Shown: piece by piece, positions 7,848 to 14,544 of the stretch | Layout: each line of letters opens with the position of its first letter | Position numbering within the stretch: the stretch's first letter is position 1 | Assembly (NCBI GenBank): GCA_964539925.1 | Contig: CAZILB010000063.1 | Span: 1 to 20,509 of the forward strand | Direction of reading: 5' to 3' | DNA from: DP-20 sp964539925 | Lineage (GTDB): Bacteria; Desulfobacterota; Binatia; UBA9968 | Length of the DNA: 20,509 nt | The notes under the pieces: model-generated | Told to the model about the DNA's origin: nothing | The model's database searches: none | The model's input: only the letters and a program-made list of their open reading frames with translations | Program-made: the position numbers and the translations under genes

Positions 7848-8861
7848 TCACTTGACGCTGAGAACCTTTGCCAGTTTGGCTACCAGCCCCGGGTCAAGCT
7901 GGAACATGGCTTCGACATTGGCTTTCACTTCTTCGCCGCTTAGAGGATTCACATCGAGCTGGACTTTCTTGGCCTCGGCGAGAAATTCGGGATCTTTCAA
8001 CGTGTCGCTAAAAGCCTTGCGCAGTATCCGCACCCGGTCTTGCGGCGTCTTGGGCGTGGTGACAAATACCCGCGTGACCTGGCTCGGCAGGATGGCGCCC
8101 GCATGAATCAGCTGGCGCGTTTCATCGTCCTTCGCGAGCTCGAGAGCCGAGGCTACGTTCGGTAGATCGGGAATTTTTTTGGCGCTGACTTGCAGGATCG
8201 GACTGACTTCGCCCGATTGCAGGGATTTTCGCCAGGTCACCCGCACCGACTCCCAGGCCCAGCAGCCGCCGTGGAGTTCCCCGGAATCGGCAGCCAGCCG
8301 CACGTCCGCGGTGCCTTTGTAGCCTTCCACTAATTGAATAGGAAGGCCGAGCGTTGCATGAACCAGCCGCGGCACATCGCTGGTGCTGTTGCCGGGGCCG
8401 AGCCCCCCGATCTTTACCGGCGTTTTCGCCGCGCGCCATTGCTCCACGCTGGCGATGCCGCTTTCCTTGCGCAGCGCGCACACGACGTTGTCCTGCACCG
8501 GAACGCCAATCCATTCAAATTCCCTGACATTGAAGTCAAAGGCCTTCGGATTGAGCACCTGGCCCAGAATCAAATAACCGTTGAAGATGCCGTAGGTCAG
8601 ACCGTCGGGCTTGGCGGCGCTATGAATATGTTTCGCGGCGATCCGCGTCGCCGCGCCGGTCATGTTCTCGACGTAGAGCGACGGATTGCCGGGAATATGT
8701 TTGCCCATGTAACGAGCCATTGCGCGCGTATAAACGTCGAAGCCGCCCCCGGCGGTACCGCCGACGAGAACCCGGATGGTTTTTCCCCTGTAGAAATCTT
8801 CCGCGGAATGGGCCAAAGAGGGAATCAGCCAGAGCGAGAGCAACAGCCATGCGATTTTCAT
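7848..8861 (-). CDS. TctC/Bug-like tripartite tricarboxylate transporter substrate-binding protein
   Basis: 337 residues with a clear signal peptide (KIAWLLLSLWLIPSLAHSA, cleavage before EDFYRGK). The Bug/TctC signature follows: EDFYRGKTIRVLVGGTAGGG, FDVYTRAMARYMGKHIPG, LYVENMTGAATRIAAKHI, AKPDGLTYGIFNG. Such proteins bind carboxylates or other small solutes in the periplasm for TctAB-type secondary transporters, none of which is encoded here. A paralogue lies head-to-head at 9040, and the two share long identical blocks such as GNP, VENMTGA, YKGTAD and TWRK. GGGAGG is eight bases before the ATG. It is the first gene of the probable run with the NMT1-like protein and the amidohydrolase. Ligand unknown. 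Confidence 0.9.
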   Translation of the reverse strand: MKIAWLLLSLWLIPSLAHSAEDFYRGKTIRVLVGGTAGGGFDVYTRAMARYMGKHIPGNPSLYVENMTGAATRIAAKHIHSAAKPDGLTYGIFNGYLILGQVLNPKAFDFNVREFEWIGVPVQDNVVCALRKESGIASVEQWRAAKTPVKIGGLGPGNSTSDVPRLVHATLGLPIQLVEGYKGTADVRLAADSGELHGGCWAWESVRVTWRKSLQSGEVSPILQVSAKKIPDLPNVASALELAKDDETRQLIHAGAILPSQVTRVFVTTPKTPQDRVRILRKAFSDTLKDPEFLAEAKKVQLDVNPLSGEEVKANVEAMFQLDPGLVAKLAKVLSVK

Positions 8862-8885
8862 AGTTTTAACCTCCCGAATCGCTTC

Positions 8886-8913
8886 CTTATCTGCAACCGG
8901 GGCGCGCTGTCAA
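8886..8913 (-). promoter_or_regulatory. Candidate promoter for the minus-strand solute-binding/amidohydrolase run
   Basis: On the minus strand a perfect TTGACA (8913-8908) is followed after 16 bases by GATAAG (8891-8886), 24 bases before the ATG at 8861. By eye only. Confidence 0.4.
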
Positions 8914-8975
8914 TGTGTCCCGCTTAAATTTTTTCAATGCGGTCGAAAGCACCTTGGAAACGCGGCGGCCTTGGA

Positions 8976-9003
8976 TTGACCTTGAACCCGTATTTCGCAT
9001 AGT
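8976..9003 (+). promoter_or_regulatory. Candidate promoter for the plus-strand TctC-like paralogue
   Basis: TTGACC (8976-8981), 16 bases, CATAGT (8998-9003), ending 36 bases before the ATG at 9040. It diverges from the minus-strand promoter candidate about 60 bases away. Confidence 0.35.
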
Positions 9004-9039
9004 GTGCGCTTGAACCCGGCAAGCAAAGGAGGCGCTTCC

Positions 9040-10065
9040 ATGCTCAGAATAATTTTTCTCGCCGCAGCGATCGTGGCCGCCTCAGCCGCCTCCGCGGCAG
9101 CGGCGGCCACGGAGGAAGATTTCTACCGCGGCAAGGTCGTTCGCATCGTCGTTGGCTTCTCCCCCGGCGGCGGGTTCGATACTTACGCCCGCACCTTGTC
9201 GCGCTACATGGGAAAATATCTGCCCGGCAATCCTACCGTGGTCGTGGAGAACATGACGGGGGCGGGAAGCTTGATCGCCGCCAATCACATTTACAAAGTC
9301 GCCAAGCCCGACGGCCTCACGATCGGCGCGTTCAATGGCAACCAGATCCTCGCCCAACTGGTGGGCGGGCCGGGGATCGCCTTCGACGCCCGCAAAATGG
9401 AATGGATGGGCGCGCCTGGCTATAACCACGATCTTTGTCTGCTCAGTCAAAAGACGGGCATTGCCGGTGCCGAACAGTGGCTGGCTTCGAAGACACCTTT
9501 CAAACTTGCGGGCAGCGCGCCGGGCGCGACGACCGACGATGTCGCGAAAGTTCTCAAGGAATCCATCGGCCTTCCCGCGCGCTTGATCGCCGGCTACAAG
9601 GGCACAGCGGATATGCGCGTTGCCGTGGAGTCGGGGGAGGTGGACGGCATCTGCGGTTTTTCCTGGGCGTCGGTGCGCACCACCTGGAGAAAGGCGATCG
9701 AGTCCAAGGAGGTGTCGATTATACTGCAAAGCGCGCCCAGGGCGCACGCCGATCTGCCGAAGGTGCCGTTAAGCATCGGCTTCGCCAAAACTGCGGAGGC
9801 GCGCCAACTGATCGAGGCGGGCATTCACCAGCCGAGCGCGATCACCTACAGCTACTCCATCCCCCCGGGTACGCCAAAGGAGCGCGTGCAGACATTGCGG
9901 CGCGCTTTTATACAGACGGTCAAAGATGGCGAGTTTCTAAGCGATGCCGCCAAGGCCAACTTGGAAATCGCTCCTGCCTCCGGCGAGGAGGTCGAGCGGC
10001 TGATTCAGAACCTGTTCAAAACGCCGGACTCAGTGGTGGCCAAATTGAAAGAGGTTTTGAAATAG
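9040..10065 (+). CDS. TctC/Bug-like substrate-binding protein (paralogue)
   Basis: The 341-residue periplasmic solute-binding protein is homologous to the one encoded at 7848-8861: EDFYRGKVVRIVVGFSPGGG, YARTLSRYMGKYLPGNP, VVVENMTGAGSLIAANHI, AKPDGLTIGAFNGNQ. The signal peptide is LRIIFLAAAIVAASAASAA with cleavage near AAAAA/TEED. The ATG at 9040 is chosen because AAGGAGG sits seven bases upstream. An upstream in-frame start at 9004 would place 12 non-signal residues before the signal peptide. It is transcribed away from its paralogue, as expected for an inverted duplication or a shared regulatory region. No TctA or TctB partner is in the window. The ligand is unknown and probably differs between the two, since residues in the putative pocket region vary (GYNHDLCLL versus VQDNVVCAL). 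Confidence 0.92.
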   Translation: MLRIIFLAAAIVAASAASAAAAATEEDFYRGKVVRIVVGFSPGGGFDTYARTLSRYMGKYLPGNPTVVVENMTGAGSLIAANHIYKVAKPDGLTIGAFNGNQILAQLVGGPGIAFDARKMEWMGAPGYNHDLCLLSQKTGIAGAEQWLASKTPFKLAGSAPGATTDDVAKVLKESIGLPARLIAGYKGTADMRVAVESGEVDGICGFSWASVRTTWRKAIESKEVSIILQSAPRAHADLPKVPLSIGFAKTAEARQLIEAGIHQPSAITYSYSIPPGTPKERVQTLRRAFIQTVKDGEFLSDAAKANLEIAPASGEEVERLIQNLFKTPDSVVAKLKEVLK

Positions 10066-10137
10066 TCTGAAGGAACGTTCACCACATAGGCTCGGAGTTC
10101 CCAGCGCGGCAAGCCGCCACCGACAGGCGAGCAGAGT

Positions 10138-10185
10138 TTAACCGAAGAGAACGCAAAGCGCGCAAAACGGGCGGGTTTAAAACCC
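10138..10185. repeat. Dispersed repeat arm and GGGTTT-A-AAACCC hairpin
   Basis: TTAACCGAAGAGAACGCAAAG followed by GCGCGCAAAACGG resembles the arms at 3284, 15515 and 20307. It is directly followed by the near-perfect palindrome GGGTTTAAAACCC (10173-10185). The composite lies in the gap between the converging TctC-like and GST genes. Confidence 0.5.
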
Positions 10186-10260
10186 TGCGCAACCACAAAA
10201 CCGGAATATCTCGCGGAAATCCCCTGTGCCAAACGCTAAAATTCGGGCGGACCTCGGCAT

Positions 10261-10866
10261 CTAAAGAATCGCTTTAACCGACGAGCGCGCTTTCATGCGC
10301 TCGATCCAGGCGCCAAGGCGCGGCAGCGACGGCGCCGGCAGCGCCCCGTAGGTCTCCATGCGCACCAAACGGGGTAGGATCGCGATGTCGGTCAGGCTAA
10401 ATCCGCCGGTAAAAAAATCTTTATTATCAAGCTCTTCATCGAGATAAGTGAATAGTCGCCTCAACTTGTCCCGGGTTTCTGCCAGGACCGCCTGATTTTG
10501 CTGCGCGTGTGATTTGAGCATTTCTCCGCGCAGCGCCCAGTAAGGTTCGTGGGCGTAGTTGAGCGCGTAGTCGATTAACACTCGGCCGCGTCCCCGCAAA
10601 TATGGGTCTTTAGGCATAAGCGGCGGGTCCGGATACTTTTCGTCGAGATATTCGTTAATGATGCAAGACTCGAACAGGACTTTGCCGTCATCGACCAGCA
10701 CCGGTATCTTGCCGTAGGGATTGAGCTTGAGAAATTCCGGCTTCTTTTGTTCTTTCTGGGCGAGCCGGACGCGAACGCTCTCCCAGCTCAGGCGCTTTTC
10801 CGCCAGGACGATTTTGCTCCGGTCGCAGTTCGACGACGGCGTGTCGTGGTAAAGCGTAATGCCCAT
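10261..10866 (-). CDS. Glutathione S-transferase family protein
   Basis: The 201-residue cytosolic product has the two GST domains. The N-terminal thioredoxin-like fold runs from about residue 3 to 78: LYHDTPSSNCDRSKIVLAEK, LNPYGKIPVLVDDG, and the glutathione-contacting ES in VLFESCIINEYLDEKYPD. The C-terminal helical domain follows, with the N-capping FSLTDIAILPRL motif. Members conjugate glutathione or a related thiol to electrophiles, or isomerise and dehalogenate small molecules. The SSNC stretch at residues 11-14 is in the catalytic Ser/Cys region, but the class cannot be fixed. AGGAG lies eight bases before the ATG. It is downstream of the sigma-Ogt-exporter operon on the same strand but separated by a terminator-like hairpin, so it is likely transcribed alone. 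Confidence 0.92.
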   Translation of the reverse strand: MGITLYHDTPSSNCDRSKIVLAEKRLSWESVRVRLAQKEQKKPEFLKLNPYGKIPVLVDDGKVLFESCIINEYLDEKYPDPPLMPKDPYLRGRGRVLIDYALNYAHEPYWALRGEMLKSHAQQNQAVLAETRDKLRRLFTYLDEELDNKDFFTGGFSLTDIAILPRLVRMETYGALPAPSLPRLGAWIERMKARSSVKAIL

Positions 10867-10919
10867 GAATCTTTCTCCTGAGTTCCGAGCTCGACATTTT
10901 TCTCACTCTTCCCATTAAC

Positions 10920-10955
10920 AAAAAAATTGCAGTTTGTAATGTAAGCTTTGCAATT
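10920..10955 (-). terminator. Rho-independent terminator-like hairpin after the exporter gene
   Basis: Read on the minus strand: AATTGCA (10955-10949), a 17-base loop, TGCAATT (10931-10925), running into a T7 tract (10926-10920). The stem is AT-rich and short, so termination strength is uncertain. It sits 12 bases past the exporter stop. Confidence 0.5.
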
Positions 10956-10967
10956 CGCGCGAGCGCG

Positions 10968-11882
10968 CTACCGCTGCCGCCGGCTGACCAGCGCTACGGA
11001 GGCAATGATCAGGCCGGCAGCGAGGAGAATGCGCAGTGTGATCATTTCCCTGCCGAGAAAGTATCCGAGCAGAATCGCTACGAGCGGGTTCACGTAGGAG
11101 TACGTCGCCACCAAGGGTATCGGGGCGACGCGCAGCAGCCAGGCATAGGCGACGAAGGCGATGGGGCCGATCGCCGTCAGATAGGTCCAGGCCATTAGGG
11201 AGCGAAACGTAACCTCGGCCGAATCCCACCTGGCAAATTCTCCAAGGACGAGACCGACAAATATTTGTGCGCTGCCGCCGACGAGCATCTCGATCCCTGT
11301 GGTGACTAGAGGAGAGGAAGGCAGCTTGGCGGTTTTGCCGTAGATCGAGCCGATCGCCCAGAAGAACGATGCCAGAACGACGGCAAGGGCGCCATAAAGA
11401 CTTTGCGGCGTGCTATCGCCGGCGCTCCAGCCTATCAGCAGGGCCGCGCCGCAAAGGCCGGCCAGGATACCGCTGAGCGCCGTGGGATTCGGCCGTTCTC
11501 CTCCCGGACGAACGGTGTCGAATAACACCATCCACAAGGGGACGGTGGCCACCAGCAGGGCGGCGAGGTTCGAAGGGATATACTGCGCCGCCCAGACTAC
11601 GCCGCCGTTGCCGCCGACGAGAAGAAGAACGCCCACGATCGAGGCGTTGCGCCATTCAATTTTTGTCGGAGCAGGGTCGCCGGCGGCGCGGCGCCAGCTA
11701 TATAGAACGGTGCCGGAGATGAGAAATCGCGCAGCCGCGGAAAGAAATGGCGGCATGGTCTCGACGGTGAAACGGATTGCCAGATAGGTCGAGCCCCAGA
11801 TCAGATAGACGGCTGATAGGGCGGTCCAGATGCCGAGGGCGGTGGCGCGATACTGCGATGAGGCGGCGTCGCCTTGATTCAC
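10968..11882 (-). CDS. EamA/DMT-superfamily transporter
   Basis: The 304-residue membrane protein has two tandem EamA repeats and roughly ten hydrophobic helices. It begins LGIWTALSAVYLIWGSTYLA (the typical first helix with WGS.Y.A) and includes PPFLSAAARFLISG, VATVPLWMVLFD and, in the second repeat, SYVNPLVAILLGYFLG. The family exports amino acids, purine derivatives and other metabolites. The start is set at GTG 11882: its GTGA overlaps the Ogt stop by four bases and GGAAGG lies nine bases upstream. A longer frame to 12107 would add an Arg/Pro-rich, non-transmembrane leader that is just the shadow of the Ogt gene. It is the last gene of the sigma-Ogt-exporter operon. Substrate unknown. Confidence 0.92.
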   Translation of the reverse strand: MNQGDAASSQYRATALGIWTALSAVYLIWGSTYLAIRFTVETMPPFLSAAARFLISGTVLYSWRRAAGDPAPTKIEWRNASIVGVLLLVGGNGGVVWAAQYIPSNLAALLVATVPLWMVLFDTVRPGGERPNPTALSGILAGLCGAALLIGWSAGDSTPQSLYGALAVVLASFFWAIGSIYGKTAKLPSSPLVTTGIEMLVGGSAQIFVGLVLGEFARWDSAEVTFRSLMAWTYLTAIGPIAFVAYAWLLRVAPIPLVATYSYVNPLVAILLGYFLGREMITLRILLAAGLIIASVALVSRRQR

Positions 11883-12508
11883 AGAGAAGCGCCTTCCAGC
11901 CGGAGCAGCCAGCGCTTGGCTGCGAGACCGGAGCCGCCGCTGTAGCCGCCGAGACCGCCGTCGCTGGCGACGACGCGATGGCAGGGGATTACGATCGGTA
12001 TCGGGTTCCGAGCCAGGGCTTGACCCACCGGGCGGCTGGATTTTGGCCGCCCCATTTCGACCGCCACCTGTTGGTAGCTCCAGACCTGGCCGGGGGCAAT
12101 GCGGCACGCGGTCGCCAAGACCTGGCGCTGGAACGGTGACAGCAAAGAAAGATCGACCGGTAAATCAAAACGTCTTCGCTGGCCGAAAAAATATTCGCGA
12201 AGCTGCGCCAGCGCTTGGGCTACGGCAGTCGGCTCCCGCTCCAGCCGCGCCAGCGGATCGAGCCGCGAGAGAAAATCGCTCTCCTTGCGGCCGAAGTCGA
12301 CGGCGCACAAACCGCGGCTGCTGATGGCGACGAACAGCATTCCCAAAGGCGAATCCATCGCGCCCCACTGGATCCGCGGCGCCTCTTCCTCGAACCATTT
12401 TCTCACGCGCGCCCGGGAACGGGCGAGAGCGCGTTTCGGAGGGTCGCCCAGCGCCGAGCGCAGCCGTTTGCTCACTGCCGATGAATCGGTTGGTTGCGAT
12501 CGAGTCAT
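11879..12508 (-). CDS. ogt: Ogt/MGMT-type methylated-DNA-protein cysteine methyltransferase with N-terminal extension
   Basis: Transfers alkyl groups from O6-alkylguanine (and O4-alkylthymine) in DNA to its own cysteine, irreversibly. The 209-residue protein has the hallmark IPCHRVV motif with acceptor C176, the recognition-helix region SSRPVGQALARNPIPIVIP and the tail GLGGYSGGSGLAAKRWLLRLE. The catalytic unit starts near residue 47 (IQWGAMDSPLGMLFVAI). About 45 basic, probably helical residues precede it (MTRSQPTDSS through RVRKWFEEEAPR), which common Ogt proteins of about 160-180 residues lack. The start at 12508 is fixed by AAGGAGG four bases upstream and by the ATGA overlap with the sigma factor stop. 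The extension occupies the place where ECF operons normally encode an anti-sigma factor. A regulatory role is inference only. Confidence 0.94.
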   Translation of the reverse strand: MTRSQPTDSSAVSKRLRSALGDPPKRALARSRARVRKWFEEEAPRIQWGAMDSPLGMLFVAISSRGLCAVDFGRKESDFLSRLDPLARLEREPTAVAQALAQLREYFFGQRRRFDLPVDLSLLSPFQRQVLATACRIAPGQVWSYQQVAVEMGRPKSSRPVGQALARNPIPIVIPCHRVVASDGGLGGYSGGSGLAAKRWLLRLEGASL

Positions 12509-13008
12509 GAGTCCTCCTTCAAGGCGGCACGCAGCCGTTGGATCGCCTGGTACACGTTCGCGCGCGCGCTGGCTTCGGAACAATCCAATATCCGGGCGAT
12601 TTCCGAGTAGCCGAGGTCTTGCAAATAGCGGAGCGTCACACAGGCTTTCTGTTTCGCCGGCAACTCGGCGACGAGCGCTCTCAGCCGCGCCGCCATGAGC
12701 GCGCGATCGGGAGACGGCGCGTTCTTGATCGCTGCCTGGTCAAGGTCGAAAAATTTCTCACGCGACAGCTTCGCTCGGCGCAACCGGGTAAAGGCGCAGT
12801 TCGTGGCTATTTTGTAAAGCCACGCTCTGTGATTGCTGTCCGGCCGCAGCCGCGCGTAGTTTTCGTAGGCGCGCAAGAAGACGTCCTGGACGAGATCTTC
12901 GGCGTCCAGCGCGACATCCGAGCCGCGCTCATTTCCCAACAATCGCCAGATGTAGGCAAATAGCTCGTCGTGGTGCCGATCGATCAGTTCCTCAAAACGG
13001 GGCGCCAT
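12505..13008 (-). CDS. ECF-type RNA polymerase sigma factor
   Basis: The 167-residue sigma-70 family protein has only regions 2 and 4. Region 2 spans about residues 10-75 (DAEDLVQDVFLRAYENYARL, then HRAWLYKIATNCAFTRLRR). Region 4 spans about 108-160 (LVAELPAKQKACVTLRYLQD, LGYSEIARILDCSEASARAN, VYQAIQRLR helix-turn-helix). It would direct RNA polymerase to a small regulon, probably including its own operon. The TGA overlaps the ogt ATG by four bases, so the two are translationally coupled. The ATG has only a weak purine-poor leader, so initiation may be inefficient. No anti-sigma gene with the usual zinc-finger or membrane segment is adjacent. The ECF group cannot be assigned by eye. Confidence 0.93.
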   Translation of the reverse strand: MAPRFEELIDRHHDELFAYIWRLLGNERGSDVALDAEDLVQDVFLRAYENYARLRPDSNHRAWLYKIATNCAFTRLRRAKLSREKFFDLDQAAIKNAPSPDRALMAARLRALVAELPAKQKACVTLRYLQDLGYSEIARILDCSEASARANVYQAIQRLRAALKEDS

Positions 13009-13259
13009 TGCAACAACCGGATCTTACAACGGTATAACCACAGACGCAGAATTTTGTGAAATGGGCCGCACAAATACTATCCGGCCGGTGTTTTGTCTGA
13101 GAACGTAGAGGCGGGCGAGAGCGAAAAGAAAGCACTCGCACATAATGACGTTAATGCAATCAGACAGTCGGTTAGGGCTTCGAGGAGATGGAAAATCTCC
13201 GAGCGATTTTGCTCTCGATGGGCTCGACGACAGGGAGTGGTACTATTCCCGGCATGGAT

Positions 13260-13994
13260 TTAAAACGCACCGGAGGGCAGCTCGGGCCAGGTCGACAATA
13301 ACGTACCGTAGCCCGTTATTCGGTATTTCAAACCGAGCTTGGAAAGAATCAGCCAGAGCATGGCGGGATTGCTCGCGACGATGGGCAATTGAAATTCCGA
13401 CTCCATTTTCTCCAGCACGGGCAGAGGATCGAGCAAAGCGCCTTGAAAATAAACTGCATCCACGTCCGCGTAGGTTGCGAGGGCGCTCCGGGTCATCGCG
13501 GCCACGTCCTTCGGGGCGAGCTTCAGGGCGTCGGTATGCGCCCGCAGTGTCTGGGGCGGAAAATATGATTCGATGCCGAAGGCGGCGATGTATTCGCGGT
13601 ACATCTCCTTGAGGCGATCGTCCACCGGCGTCATCAGCAGGATCCGCTTGGCGCCGAACGACGTTAGCGCGGCTACTGAAGACCTCAATGCCAATGAGAC
13701 GGGCACCGGCAGCGCGGCGGACACCCGTTCCCACATGCCCGGGTTGAGCGCCTCTTTGGGCGCCCCGCTGATAATCACGCCGTCCCAAGCGCGTTCGGCG
13801 ATCAGCGCCCGAGCCTGGGCGACCAGGGCGTCGACCTTGCCGCGGGCATCGTAGAGCGAGCCTTCGACGCCCGCTTCCTGAACGAAAGTAAAGTGGATAT
13901 CCTTGGGGATAAGTAATCGAAAACTATCGTGATGTGGGCTCGAAGGCGCACTTACGCCCAGGAAGCCTATGGCGATTTTCTGGGACTGTGCCAT
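13260..13994 (-). CDS. Asp/Glu racemase / maleate isomerase / arylmalonate decarboxylase-fold protein lacking cysteines
   Basis: The 244-residue protein has the fold pattern of this superfamily: IAIGFLGVSAPSSPHHDSF at the start, WDGVIISGAPKEALNPGMWE, FGAKRILLMTPVDDRLKEMY, the paired strand DVDAVYFQGALLDPLPVLEK and PIVASNPAMLWLIL. Active members use one or two cysteines placed after the strands corresponding to DGVIISG and DAVYFQG. Here those places hold G77 and G185, and the whole protein contains no cysteine. It may therefore be a non-catalytic binder or use different chemistry. A GTG one codon upstream (13997) is the alternative start. It follows the tautomerase gene by about 20 bases on the same strand, so co-transcription is likely. 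Substrate unknown. Confidence 0.85.
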   Translation of the reverse strand: MAQSQKIAIGFLGVSAPSSPHHDSFRLLIPKDIHFTFVQEAGVEGSLYDARGKVDALVAQARALIAERAWDGVIISGAPKEALNPGMWERVSAALPVPVSLALRSSVAALTSFGAKRILLMTPVDDRLKEMYREYIAAFGIESYFPPQTLRAHTDALKLAPKDVAAMTRSALATYADVDAVYFQGALLDPLPVLEKMESEFQLPIVASNPAMLWLILSKLGLKYRITGYGTLLSTWPELPSGAF

Positions 13995-14018
13995 CACCCC
14001 TGCTCGGCTGGAATTGGT

Positions 14019-14213
14019 CTATTTAGGCGGCTGCTCCGAGGCCAGCGAACCGCGAATACCCCAGTCTTCCTTAGCCATATCGTGAAAGAGGATATTCAGC
14101 GATTCCGACTTGATGTTGACCACATCCTCGAAGTCTTTCGAGATTCGTTTCACCAACTCGCTTTTCTGCTTTTTGTTCCTTCCCGCATACATGTAAATAT
14201 GCACGACCGGCAT
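14019..14213 (-). CDS. 4-Oxalocrotonate tautomerase family protein
   Basis: After removal of Met the 63-residue chain begins with the catalytic Pro1 (PVVHIYMYAGR). It aligns without gaps to the 4-oxalocrotonate tautomerase pattern through MAK..WGI.G.LAS. Family members ketonise 2-hydroxymuconate-type dienols in meta-cleavage pathways or act as dehalogenases or decarboxylases. Pro1 and Arg11 are present. The position of Arg39 is Asn (SLNILFHD) and that of Phe50 is Trp (MAKEDWGI). The start is certain: GGAGG lies five bases before the ATG, and the longer frame to 14420 would bury Pro1. It is likely co-transcribed with the downstream isomerase-fold gene. The substitutions argue against canonical 4-OT substrate use. 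Confidence 0.9.
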   Translation of the reverse strand: MPVVHIYMYAGRNKKQKSELVKRISKDFEDVVNIKSESLNILFHDMAKEDWGIRGSLASEQPPK

Positions 14214-14297
14214 GGCGACCTCCAACGGTAAAATTCCACGCCCCAGCCATATGAAAGCGCCGGCCGAAAGGCAAACGAAAAGCGGCCGCTGAAGCGC

Positions 14298-14324
14298 TTG
14301 ACAGGGAAGGGCTATTGGTATGAA
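14298..14324 (+). promoter_or_regulatory. Candidate promoter for the CbtB-like gene
   Basis: A perfect TTGACA (14298-14303) and TATGAA (14319-14324) lie 15 bases apart, shorter than ideal. If used, transcription would begin after the ATG at 14320, supporting the start at 14356. Confidence 0.35.
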
Positions 14325-14355
14325 TATGAGCGCAGAAAATTCAGGAGATGCGATT

Positions 14356-14544
14356 ATGGAAAGAATCCTGGCCGCCCGGCTTGGTATATTTGTTTCGGAG
14401 CGCACCACGTTCCTGATCAAGTCGAGTATTTTTCTAACGGTTTGCGGCGCGACGTTGTTTGTCGCTTTGGCGTCGAGCTATCCCGCAGTTCATGACGCGC
14501 TGCACAACGCGCGCCATGCCTTGGCCATCGTGCCTTGCCACTGA
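14356..14544 (+). CDS. CbtB-like single-helix membrane protein
   Basis: The 62-residue protein has one transmembrane helix (SSIFLTVCGATLFVALASSY) and the C-terminal signature AVHDALHNARHALAIVPCH. That His-rich tail ending in PCH is typical of CbtB, a small subunit associated with predicted cobalt uptake under B12-riboswitch control in proteobacteria. The start at 14356 has AGGAG eight bases upstream; an ATG at 14320 would add 12 residues. The usual partner CbtA, a multi-helix membrane protein, is not encoded next door. Instead the stop overlaps the start of a large beta-sandwich membrane protein by ten bases. I see no B12 riboswitch upstream. A role in binding a transition metal through the His/Cys tail is a family-based inference, not shown here. 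Confidence 0.75.
   Translation: MERILAARLGIFVSERTTFLIKSSIFLTVCGATLFVALASSYPAVHDALHNARHALAIVPCH

Noticed and set aside
11883..12107. Arg/Pro-rich N-terminal extension of the exporter
   Set aside because: It is the Ogt gene read in another frame; the GTG at 11882 with GGAAGG and the GTGA overlap gives a normal EamA length.
13009..13259. Possible small gene in the gap upstream of the sigma factor
   Set aside because: The plus frame from 13145 only continues as the antisense of the isomerase-fold gene. No ribosome-binding site or recognisable protein; a partial CAGACGCAG repeat-like word is all that is seen.
14214..14355. B12 riboswitch upstream of the CbtB-like gene
   Set aside because: The gap is too short and I see no conserved B12-box-like core.
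14214..14420. 69-residue N-terminal extension of the tautomerase
   Set aside because: It would bury the catalytic Pro1, while a GGAGG ribosome-binding site precedes the internal ATG at 14213.
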